From Tubiluchus corallicola (lineage: Eukaryota; Priapulida; Priapulimorpha; Priapulimorphida; Tubiluchidae), in assembly GCA_030141605.1 (NCBI GenBank), contig JAQGDQ010000376.1:124001-188000 (forward strand): DNA of 64,000 nucleotides, read 5' to 3'. Under the pieces are notes generated by a model, which ran no database searches, was not told the DNA's origin, and saw only the letters and a list, made by a program, of their open reading frames with translations. Both the position numbers and the translations under genes were made by a program. This document shows positions 1-13,100 of this stretch, in pieces (the first letter of the stretch is position 1; each line of letters starts with the position of its first letter).

Positions 1-1181
1 GTAACAATAAATAAGTTGCATAGTGTTTTCACGTTATTTGTTGTTAGGTAACAAAAATATGAGTTATGCGTATATATGGTAAGTTCCTAATTGCATAAAA
101 GTTGCTAACCATGGGTAATAGTTTAAGCTGAGGGCAAACTTATAGCTTGGGAATTTTAAATGACAGATAATCTAGAAATTCACAAAAAAAAATTCAGAGG
201 ATTTTACTGAATTAATTGAGATGAATTATTTCGAAGACACACTTAGCCTGTCCTTTTTTGTGCTTTTACTTGCATCAACAAAATTTGTGCTAGAGTGTAG
301 CAGCTATTATTCTCGACTATTATACGAGTTTTACAAATTTATTAAGCAAATAATCTGTATGTACATTTAATTTTGATGCCATTTTGCAAAATAATGCGTC
401 TTTAGAAATAATCAAGGCTTGGGATTCTATTATTTCCTATTGAAAATTGTTTTTGCTTATGGAGGAATGGAAAAAAGCATTTTTTGTGTTTAGGCTTTTT
501 GGAGAGTCGTCAAAAGTAAAGGAATACTACTTGAGAAAGTTGCACTTATTGTAACTGAATCTGACTGTTAGAAGAAAAACAACGTATTGCAATTAATTCA
601 TTGTACTTGTTTTGTTGATGACTGTATGAAATCTAATTTGAAACAAAATTAATAGTTTAAGACATGTCTAAAACGTGCATATAATGGTATGCCTCATTAA
701 GGTGACTCAAAAGCTAGTAAACCTCATGCGAGAATAAATTAAATCACAGTCTGACTGCAGGATCAGAAACTGGCAATTTAAAAGTTGGTGTGGCATTTAA
801 TTTTGAAATCACAAACAGCCATTGTGGGACTACATGGCTTGATTAGAATTTGCAACTGTAAGCTTGTTTTTGCTATTTTGAATGATGTTTTAGTTTACAA
901 TGGATTCTGGTATTGTCTGCGATTTTTACAATGCAAATCGATAAGGTATTTAAGTCCTTTACATTTGATGCTGCTGCTGCAATTTTTAATATACATTTTT
1001 AATAGTTGTGCTGAGTGTGAAAAGTAAAAGGATAGGTGCCAGGAAAATTGTTTTTAACATATTTCATTTGCCGTACAGAGGAATGAGGTAATAGGCTTGC
1101 AGTATGTTAAGCTGATATTTGCTATATGTGCCTGGAAGCTGTTTCATAAATCAATGTGCAATTTCTTTTTCTTTTTTACAG
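1..1181. other. Sequence upstream of the first identified NWD-like exon
   Basis: No convincing coding exon, RNA gene or repeat is seen. The first secure exon of the plus-strand NACHT/WD gene begins at 1182 in phase 1, so at least one upstream coding exon must exist here or left of the window. A good donor (GGTAAGTT) follows base 78, and an ATG at 66 is four codons plus one base before it, which is the right phase. An in-frame TGA lies two codons upstream of that ATG. That tiny start exon is possible but unproven. The end of this stretch is a polypyrimidine tract leading to the acceptor at 1180-1181. Confidence 0.5.
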
Positions 1182-4100
1182 CTCTGCCTGAAACGGTTGC
1201 TACTAATGAAGAAGTGGTGCAGAATGGTGGCATTGAAAAAGGAACAACATCTCCGAGCAATACTTCAGTTATACGTCCGTCAGTAACCTCTCCTCCCCCA
1301 TTCAATCAACTCACGGCAATCACTCCTTGTATTCATGACTTTACGTGGTAAGCCATTAATAATTTATTTCAAAGGTCTCTTAAAATGCACAAGATAGCGA
1401 TGAGCTTTTAATAGATTAATCAAATTACTCGAGATTACAACCATGTATAAATCGATATAATCAGCTATTGAACAGTAATTCACTTAATCGAGAGCAACAT
1501 ATACATGTTACACACTGACTAAAAGGCAGCATTTTAGCACAAATGAATGGAATTCTTGCATTTTTTCTTCGTTTTTCTCACCTTGCATGATGCACACAAT
1601 TCCAAAGCACAGTGTTGCAAACTGGCGCTTCTTATTCACTTTCACATGACGTGTAGTTTATATAATGATAGAGTAGTTAATGAGTGTACGTGCATATAAA
1701 AATAGTTTGCGAGTATGAAAATAGCGACGAAAGCCATGACGAAGTTTATAGGCTATATTTCAGTGCTGCAATGTTTGAAAAATATGGCTAAAACACTAAA
1801 AAATTACTGCTAAAGATTAATCGCGATCTCGAATTACAAGAACAAGATTGTTATAGAATTAGGAAATTTCAAAATCACTTGTTACTAGCACAAGAGTATG
1901 CTCTCTGATTATGTGTAGTTTATACGGTTTGCTGATCAATTCATAACACACAGCCAGATGTCGATAGTGCTGCATTTATGAAGTTTAGACTTGTACAAAC
2001 TAACAGGGGTATAGTTATCAATATGCTAATTAGGGTGCTGTATTTTGAGGGCGTCAAATTTTAGGGCCTATTGTTAAAAATTCTGATTCTCGGAAATTGT
2101 GTGTCGTTTCATATTCTGTAATTACAAAGCGTGTATTTTATAATACTGAGTTCACTTTTATATAATCGCTGTATAACAAACAAATACAACGATTATAAGA
2201 GTCGTGCAGCCTGCTTAGATATAATGTAATTAAAAATTAACAATAACCATGTGCGTACTAGATAATAGTTTCATTTCATAGTACTAAGTAGTACTTTAAC
2301 CCAGTAAAAATGCTAGCTACTAATATACCATAAGTAATTCAATGCCTCTCTTCATATATAAACAACCATAAATCCTTAAACTAAAGGGATACTAAACTGG
2401 AAAGAAGTATATACTCAGAACATTTGCTGTGTCTTATAAAAGTGATTTCATCAAAAATTTTCAAGCTGTATGCTTCACGAACTTCTAAAGATGAATTTTT
2501 ATGTATAAAAATTCCAGCTTTCACAATGTGATCAGCTCTAGCAAGCGCTATGCCATCATTGGTACATTTCTTCCCATAATGCATACATTATGACATCATC
2601 TCGTGCTCGCGTGTTTGGCCTGGGCAACTAAATACATACGCAAAGAAGCGGGACAGTTTTGCATTGTTTATAGGGAATGATGCCTAAGGTGGCTGCCAAA
2701 AAGCGGGACATATAGTAAACAGCAGGAACATGCAAAGTAAGGATAATTTTACTAATTTTTAAACAGTAGAACTGTAAAACCTTGATTTTTTCTGCTGGAA
2801 TTGATTTTTCGCATACGTTTCTCTAGCTAACAACATTCATGCAGCTTTTTGTCCCGTAATACAAACTTACCCCTCTGTGCCAGCTGCATTTAGCTGCATA
2901 TATTAGGTGAAACTCATAAAGCAATTTATGCAAGAATTTCTCGTCATTACATTACGCTCGGCACTCCATTTTCGAGTTTCTTGCATGCACAACAGAAAGT
3001 AGCAACCAGCTGGCCAATATTGACTTATTCTCAAGAAAATAATATGATGATTGAATGTTAGCCTCATTTGAAAACGTGTGACACAAAATTTAGAAAATAG
3101 GGAAAAATAAAGCATTTTTATTAACTGAAGCTTCCTGGCATAAAATAACTGAAAATTATTAAATCTGTAATGATGATCATTCTTTATCTATTGATCTTAA
3201 ATAATTTTATGTTGTTTTTTCTGCATCCGAGGCATTTTGGAGGCTTAAAATGAGATCTAAGTTAGGTTGCATTGGCTTGTCTAAATGTCAAAAAGCTGCT
3301 CAAATTTGATTTATATCAGATCTGTTTTTTTAATAAATGTCTTGGGATAATAGAATGTAGTACTATATGTGATCTCTGCAGTGGTGCAAACATATACATG
3401 CAATGCAATATGTGCCTCAAAATCTAAAGCAAAGGGTGACTTTGCAATTTAAGTGTGCCAAAATGAAGCCCTGCCTGCACACCAGGCTACTATTAGTAGC
3501 TTATCATTCATTGACAAAGAGAGTTGAAAAGTATGCCTATGACAAGTATCGCCAATTTTTTTGCTTTGAAATTAAATTATAACAAGAAGATTCTGTATTT
3601 TAGGACCTACATTGCAGAATATGAATAAGTAAAAGCAGTGCAATTAGCTAAAAATAATTTGCACTTTCTTGATATTTTTCATTTTTGTGCCGTTTATATA
3701 CGAAGTTGGCGCTCTTGCAGAAATGTTTTACAAGTGGGGTAATTGCCCTCTGCCTCCCCTGCCACCGTGCCACTGTTCTTAAATTACACGAATACACAAA
3801 AATATTAGACTGCTACTAAATTATCAATTAATTAATTCATGAAAACTCAGGAGTTTAATCTTGCATGTAGCTGCTTATGTTGGTTGATATAAGGGCTGAT
3901 AAATTTTTTGTTCACGGATCTCTAAATTTTTTCTCGCTTTTATGATGTGTTACAAGTTCATCTGTAGCTGCTAGATACTAGAAACTTGGAAGCTGACACA
4001 CTGCCAACAGATACTTCTGCATCTGTGACCTATTTATTAGACAATTTAGATAGGCCTTACTATATGGCTGATTGCATCACTGACTTCTTCGCGATAAAAA

Positions 4101-7100
4101 GCAGATTCATTTAATTTTTGCCTTTCCCAGACTAGCACAGTTAATTGCAACAATAGTAAAAGTAATGCATGCTCGTTCTACAAAAAACTACAGAAACAGA
4201 GTAAATCATGCTCATTCTACAAAAAATTTCTGAAACGGAGTACATTAACTAAACTTTGCGTCAATGATTATTACACGATTGTTCCAAGCATACAGTGTAC
4301 ACAGAATTGAGCTCGTAACTATTTCGAGGTTCAAACACTATTATAAATTACAAACCAACGAACAGATCATTTAGCACCGGTAAGCCAAACAACAAATGTA
4401 AAGAATTTTTTCAAATTGCTGTGTGCAAATGACTCAAAGCATGCGTTTCTGATCAGCTGTTTACGTATACTCGTACTGCATGCGTTGATGTCAGGACGAG
4501 ATGATGTTTTCTTGTGCAAACGTGGCCACCGCTTGGTTAACTGTTTATTTTTTGGTAAAAAACAACGTATTATACCTTCAGTGAAGATATTCGCATAGTG
4601 CAAAGTCACAATATGTTGATAACTTTTAATAAATAAATTAAACTTAAGTTGTATTACAGTTTAGAATCGCCTTAATGCAGATGGGCAGGACTGAACTATT
4701 GGCCTAGGGCATTGTAATGTCTTGATATGCCTCTGTAAACTAATTTAAATTTGCTCCACTTATTTACTGGAACTTTGGTTTTTGTTATAAGAATGCAAAA
4801 AAACGAAAAAAAATTAAGTTTGCTATTGAAATTGATCAGTGCTGTATTTGCTGTAATGTGCTAAAATGTTACAAAAATATTGGTGAGGTTATAACATCAT
4901 ACTACTTTGCAATTTGAGCATATTACATGATGGAACTGACGTTTACTTGTGAATATGTGGATTTATAGTGCCTGTATGGTTAAGTTTTGCTTATTGAATA
5001 TCAGTTTAGTGAATTAACTTCAAAAGTTAAACAGTGTCAAGCCTGGTCAGTGAATGATGAGTGACCACTGAGAAACTTCTTGCTGTTTTCATATGCCTCT
5101 GGCTATTTTCCTCATTGAAGGACGGGTGTACAGTATATTCTTCTGAAAGTGGCTAACACCGCTGTAAGTTCATTGTATTGTCTTAGAGGACTATCCTTTA
5201 TAATAATCAGTGTTTCAGTCATGCCATGAGTAATCTTCAACAATAAGTCATAACCCCTGCTGTGCATTGAATGATGGCTTGCAACTTGCAGTGTGTCACT
5301 TGTATAAAAAAATGTTGAACTTTTAGTATGCTTTGGACTACCTTTAGTCTATAGGTCATTCAGTGACTAGGAAAAATCAGTAACTAACTAGTAACGCAAA
5401 TCACTAACAGCAATTTCCTAAATTGGGAAAAGGTGAGAAACTTCACTGTGTATATTTCGTTATCATTAATGTACAATCAATTTCGGCAAGCAGTGAAATG
5501 GTGACTATTTTAAAAAAGATGAAAATAACATTCTGAATCACAGAACTTATGATAAATAAATTTCTTATGACAAATGGTAATATTTCCATAGATTGCACAG
5601 TATAACACCATTATAGCGAACATGGTTCATTGCTTACACACAGATAATGCAAATTCACAAAAGAATGCAAACTTTCATCGTTTATTTAACTAGTATAATG
5701 ACATTGAATACAGTGTACTTGGTTATTGTGTGTTGTGGACTTTTTGTTGGGCCTATTGCATGCATTAATATGTGTTTATAAGTTCTAATTGTGCACTTTA
5801 CCTTTATTAGCCGTTTGCAAATTAATTTACAGTTAAATTTAACTGGTCATTCTTGGTTGTGGAAAACAGTTGTTGGCCATGCAGCATGTATAATTGTTAA
5901 CTTGTGTTGAAAATTTATTTTGTCTACCAGCTGTATAAAAACAGCGAGTCACTCAGGGACTTGGCACCCAGCTGTTTTAGGTGAGTACATTGGCAGCTCA
6001 TTCCCGAGACGTTATGTCAAGTGATGAACCGTATTGCAAAAACGTTTTACACGGGAACAAACAGAAATTTTGTGCAAACAAAAGTAACTGATCTTTTTGT
6101 ATCTCATTAACTTTGCTGAACATGCCACATAAATTTTTAAGTTGTTACTGAATGTTTACATACAGTTTAATATGAAACATTCATTAATTTTTAATTTATT
6201 GAGATCAGTTAAAATCATTGAATTTGAGTATACTGCAAAGTAACTGATACTTGTTAACATTTTTGAAAAGGACTTTACATCTTCTGAAGACGCATATTGT
6301 ACATTATTATTTATGCACTTTTATTAATTGTTATCTAGTAGTCATATACATTAGTTGCACGTGCTTATAGAGTGCCTTAGTTATAGACCATTTTGGGGGG
6401 TCCCTAGTACAGTTGCTATAATGATGTTATACTGTGCTGAAACATTGCACATTAATTGTGAGTTGTAACTGAATTACTTAACTTGGTGTGCAGAGGCATG
6501 GCATTTTAAGCCGTTTCCCTGTTTGTTTCAGGTTTCCAAATGATATTAAATCGTTACTTTTAGGAAAGAGTATACCGGAAAGTGAAGTGTTAACTCCAAA
6601 TGTCATTAATCTTTATGTTAGTGCAAATGCTGCAGGTAAGTTAAATTGTGAGACATAATTTAGTATAGCGAACTAAAACAAGTCTTACAAAGGTGTGACT
6701 GAGTCAATACCGGAGCAGAAGTAGTGTAATAAAATTCGCTGTCCCATATGAGAAGCATTCATGTGTTTGCTGTCACCTATTTTCTGTTGAATATCATTTC
6801 TTTTTCAAGTTTTTGCAATAAGCCTTTTTATAGTTCCAGCGATTGATGATGGTCGTCTCAAGCTATTGTAATAGTAACAGTTTTAACAGCTAGCTAGAAC
6901 CTTTCCTGGTTCATTTTTCTTTGTTCCAAAGCCAGGTCCTTGTGGTAAATCACACTAATGCATAATTAAGTAAAGTCCACGTAAAACGTTACTGAAGTGA
7001 TGCAGCTGACGGCTTTGCTTTACCCATGTGTCACGTGACGGTTCTAGTTAAGACTCGTTATTGTGGTACACTTAACCTTTGACCTACAGCAACTGTGTGC

Positions 7101-10100
7101 GTGCATAACAAAACTGTGAAGGCTTATTAATTAATGATAGAACTGGTTGCACCTTGTTGATCCATTGATGATATCATACAAATGATGAAAATTTCATAGA
7201 ATAAAACCTGAACCAAAGATAACATTTAAGAAATGATATTTCAGCATTATGCTTGGAAGGACAAAAATTGCACCTTATTTGAGAATAATCATCATAAGTG
7301 TACAAGTTTTGCAATATTTTAATGTGAAAATAATTAACGAAAAAATAAGAGGTTATACAAGAAATTGAGGCTTTTGTTGTTTTTGTTTCTGCAAGAATAA
7401 CAAGATATGACTCGCATAGAAAATGTTTTGTGCTTGTCAAAGACACTACTATTTTTCATTGTTTCTTTAGACTCTAGCATTGAGCGCAGTTACTTGTACG
7501 AAAGAGTTTATCCCAAGCTATCCTTGTACTGTGCCGAAAGAGGATATCAACTCCATGTAATAGACCTTCACTGGGGTATTCAGTCTGAAGTGAATCATTT
7601 GACTTACCTTCAAAGATTGTGCTTAGCTCAGCTCAGTCAGGCTCAGAAGTTGCCATGTATATTCACGGTAATTGTTACTGGTTTTCTTGTTTTGTTACAA
7701 TTTTTCCTTTGTACTCTCTTACAATTGTCTCATACAAGACTAAGGAAATAAATTTTTGATAAGGGTAATTCTTGTTAGTTCCTAAGATTCACTTTGAGAT
7801 TTAAACGATCCTAAACGAGCTGTCGGAATGCGGCCTCCGGACAAGCTTAAAAATCACCTGTTAATTGGTGTTCCTGTTAAGGGACCTTATCAAAGATACT
7901 AATGTTTAGAAAGCGATTAAGCCTTCTTTCATAACAGCAGCATTAAGGATTTGACAGTAATATAATGTATGAGAAACTTAATGCTTACAAAGCCCACAAG
8001 TAATTATGGAAGGTTTGAGATCACTATCATCTGTTTGCGTCATACATTACATTGAGAAAACTGTTAATTGACCTTTTTTGGTGATTGTTCTTTCTGTTTG
8101 CTTTTCAGTGCAACAGTAAAATTCACAAAAAGTTCCACAAGTCAAAGACTAAAAAAGTGATCCCTTAATTTTGGAACTAGGGCTGCACTACACAAGCTTA
8201 AGTAGCTAAGTGCTATTGTATGTAACAAAAACAAATAATTAAAATGTGTAATTGTAATTTCTTCAATTTTGGTTTCCAGCTCTTCCTAAATGAATTGTAT
8301 GGAGTTGTATTACCCCCTTGCATATCTAAGGATGATTTTAACCAAATCATTTCGTCAGTAAAATCGGATGAACAAAGTGAGATGTTGAAAAAATGGTATA
8401 AAATAGATCACAATATAACACCGTCCACATATTGCCTAGCAGATTCACCCTTAGACAGGAACACATCAATAAACATCATGGATGCACTTTTCAAGAACAT
8501 GACATCAGCTCAGCGTGAATCATATCTTTGTTCAGGTGAGATTGTAATGCATTAAACAGAGTTTGGACAATAAATATATGCTACATTGTATACACTCAAA
8601 AAGCTGAATTATAAATAATCTTTATATGCAGGAAAGCTGCAAAAGAGAATTTTTTATTTTAAAATGTTTGCAGTAGCCTCCGTAATATATTCTAATGTCC
8701 TATAGGGAGTACATATATTACACAACTAGCTGTATGCAGAATTTTTTTTGTAATACATGCTTAATGCACTCAGCCACAGTGCTGGATGTTGCTATAATAT
8801 AGACAGTCAGTGTTATGATGGTGTATTGCTATTCGGCACCGTAAGTGACGTAAATAATAGCAACTTTTTATAATATAATAAGTCTAAACTGCCTAAACAT
8901 CATTCACATTCTATGCCTATATCACCATTACCAGCATTAGGCAGTCTTTGGTTAGTGTGCTTTACTGTGATACTTCTGTGCCCTAGTAATTTTTTAATTC
9001 CTATGTTAGTATCTGGCAGAAGAAGTTAACCAAGTAGCTTCTAGACGTGATATATTAACTGATATATACAGCGGTTCTCCTATAACTATCTTTTAGAATC
9101 TGTATAAATAGTTTGTTATTATAATTTTTCGTGAGTGTTTACTTTGAGTTCCTGTTCAATATTTCAGTTATGGAACACGAAATCAGGCATGGAATCTTGC
9201 ACGATAACTTTGATCCTGACTCCGTATTGTGGGTTAATAGAACATTCAGTAATGTCGGTGAAAACAATCCAACACTTTTCAATGATTACATAGACAATTT
9301 TGCTAACCACAGTGAACTAGGTCAATTTATTCAAGAACGTCTTATGCAGCTACGCAATAAAGTACACCATCGGTTGCTGATGAACCGCAATAGTGCTCTG
9401 AAGTATGAAGTGAAATGGAGTCATGAGGGTTTTAACCCTGAAAAAGTTGCTGAGCACTCGGAGTATATTGATCGATTGTGTGGTCAGTTTGAGGACAGTA
9501 TAGTTCGTATTATTGACAAATTGATAAGAGATTGTCAAGAGAAAGACGATGAAAAACCATATAAACGTAAGTGTATATATTTTTTTGTAATTATGTTTGC
9601 AAACTTAGTTTGTATTTACCCATGGTTTTACTTATAAAGTCGGAGGTATGTTTGTTTGTCTGACTACACAAGTCTGGAAAGGTATTGATACATTTTAGAG
9701 TAATTCCGTGAGGGGATAGGCTGTGGGTGAAGGAAGAGATTTTGTCATGAAAAAAGAAAGATTGGAGTTATTTTTGTTTTATAGAGTGCCCTTTGTAGCA
9801 CTACATTTTTATTAATATAAGCTACTCGTGCCCTGTGATTTTGTCAATAATCTTTCAAAAGTGTTTTCTGTATCATGGAGATGAGTGCAGTGGCATCAAA
9901 GGTGCAAATGTGATTATAGCATCTTCCTCGTGCAGGATGGAATCACCTTTTGGCTTACAGGTAGTGATCCTTTACGAAAGCTTTATATGGTTTTTATGAA
10001 TACATACATTTGTTGATGAAAGCAGTACCTTATTCTGTTTGTGTTTCCTTTGGATAGCTTGGCATACATTTGCAATGTATGGCACTCATTTGTAGCATAC

Positions 10101-13100
10101 ATTTGCATTAATGGCACAGTGATGGCATGATCATCTCATAGCTGAACACTGATTTGTCTAATTTAAGAGTGTAAGCATTTTTTAGCAGCATTTCCATAAA
10201 ACTTTTTGCTTAATGCAGTTAGTACCTTTTGCAGACTGTATCTAATCCTTGTCTATCCAATCCGGACTATAGAGTACGATTGTGTTTGACAAACTAGGAT
10301 CCTTGACAATGAACAATGTCATCCATTTTCCATTTGTCATTATTGCAGCACCAGTTTTGTTGCTGTCGTCGTCACATATGTTGTTTGTCCATCACTTGTT
10401 GATGTTTCACTCAGATTGCACATTGGATCTAAAAGCATTTGTAATGGTCAAGATACAGTATAATATAAATGTTTTTCGGCATTTTTTTTAATACCTCGCT
10501 TAGCCTGTTTAGAAGAGAGACATATTGTAAACTAGAAAATGTTTTGTGAAAAAGTGAGCTAGATTTTTGAGAATTGAGCTACAAGGCATTTTTTGTTAAA
10601 AATTACAATCAATTAAAAGATTGAAAATTAGAAAATCTCAAAATTGCATAATTTGAAAGCAATATGTTTTTTAAGTCAAACTACAATTATATGGTACGTA
10701 GACAATAATTTCATTAAAACAACAAGTCTTAAATTATCTAAAACTATTATTTCAAATATGTGAGATTAGGAAGGAGATGATAAAAAGTAAATTTTTTCCA
10801 TGGGATCGAGATCATCTTTGATGTTATAATTTATGTTGTGAACTTGTTGGTTTTGTGAATCTGTTGTTCTATAATTTAAGGGTATCAGGCCGAAGAAAAC
10901 ATTTTTATTTAGTTTATATGTTATCTGAAGGTTAGGTCTTGAAGTTCGGATAATGTGGCTAGGAAGAAGTGATTTTAGTTTTAGTGTTGTTGTAGGATCT
11001 ACATTTCATTCTTAGCTGTAAAAATCAAACAATGAAGACAGGGATTAAAATATTATAATAGACTATGATATTCATTGCACTGAATGCATGGTGAATGGTG
11101 ATAGATAACAAATTGGTTAGACGTCGCATTATGAATTATCATATAATTTCTACGTTTTAACTGCAAAGAAACAACATTTTAGTTTATATAATTTAGCATT
11201 TTTAATTGTTACATTTTACATAACTAACTGCTATGCACGGACAAATGGGAAACAGTTATATGCCCTGTATCAAATGATAACTGTTTTCCAGGAAGAAACT
11301 CCCTGAGCAAGCTTATATATATCATGTATACTGGTAAAACCAGTTTAACTAGGATTGAGGAATCACTTCATGACCAATTACGAAGTTAGTGGGTTGTAAC
11401 ATTCAGTGTACTATGTAAATCTCTTATTTTATATGCCTTTAAATCATTCTAGTGTAGTCTATCACTTTTATAATACACCTTAACATACAGTATTGGCAAA
11501 ATAATTAATTGCATTCAGAATGCTCTTTCCGACACATGGAGCAAAACTATTTTTATAAAGGGAAGTTTTGCACCTTGATAAATGAAATAGTTTTAATTGT
11601 CAAATGTTGCAAGTGTTTGTGTTTGTATTCCTGAAATGATATTTTACAATGCAGAATTCTAAGCGAATTACACAGATTGCGAATTTACATTTGCCTAACG
11701 TAATTGACTACCAGCTGAACAACAAAATTATATAATTGTAAACAAAACTAATGGTGTGGATAAATAAAACTAGCACCACTGTCTTTAACTGTATGATGAT
11801 AACTTATTTGCATTTATAATTATTGACTTTGATTTTTCATCATTAACCCTTTTACTACGTAGTTACTTTTTAACTGGGCCTTATTGTGTTTTGCACGTTT
11901 GACAGTAACTTCTCGTGGTGTGTTACTAAAACAGAATCTTATAAATAAACAAATAGTCGTCTGTCATTAAACACTAATATTGAATATTAATTTTATTTGT
12001 ACACATTCTCACACATACGTGCACACATGTATTTACTCACGCATGTGGAAATCTTCATAAATAAATGCGTACTTATATTTAGAAACCAATTTCCACAGAA
12101 GTTATAATACTAATCCATATTATGCAATCATTTTATAAGAAATGCAGATCAAACCCACTAAACACACATTTCACCAACCAATCAAAAAGTGATTTTGCGT
12201 GATAACGTACTATATAATACAGTATTGTGAAATACACCTGGCTTCAGATGCTAATTGGCTGGTTAGTGTTATTTGTTGCGAAGCGAGCCTAATCCCACGG
12301 CTATTAAACTTTTCCACAATGTTTTTGCATGACTGTAGCAGCAAAATAAACTGACCTGAATGACTGCGCTTAGTGCTGAGCTTGGGCGGCAGTCTACCGC
12401 CTTCTGTAGTGAAAGTGTTAAACCACTGCTCTACAAACACTTGCTCAGTGTAAACGAAGCGACAAAAGTAGGTGATGTCTTTCATTTGCTGATCACTTAT
12501 GCATGTGCCGGTATGTGTTATGAGTAGTATTATCCAGCATTTTATGGACAGGCCTAAACTGAATAAACTGATGCATCATCAAACAAGGTCGACATGCTGC
12601 TGCAAACTGCCATTATGCGACTTAATCACTAATATCTTATGCAACTGGTAATTATTGCATCAGGCCTTCCTTGCAATATATGTAAACATTTTCAGCACAC
12701 ATTAGTGTTACAGTTTACAGTATTAATGAATTAATATAATAAGCTGTACTCATTGCATATTAAATGCTGTATGTGAATTTGTCTATGTTGCCATTGATTT
12801 TTGTGTGAAATAAATAACTCTGTGAGTCCCAGCAAATGCTTTTTTGTAAGCCATTTTTCATTTTTAAAATTGCTTTAGGACATGTGCATTCATTTGATTT
12901 TAGGTATTTCTGATAAGTTATATGAGGATTTGTCAAATAACTACATCTACTGCAACAACTTGGGGCAACAAAGTCTCCTACAGCGCACTGAGCCACTTCA
13001 GCGTATACAGGACTATGTGACTGATAGTAAAAGTAGTCATGTTCTGATAATACATGGTAAACCAGGCAGTGGCATAGGAACAGTTCTTGCTCATGCAACA

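Noticed and set aside
12210..12485. Minus-strand 91-codon ORF
   Set aside because: It overlaps the end of the piggyBac-like MITE, including its terminal repeat, and has no homology.
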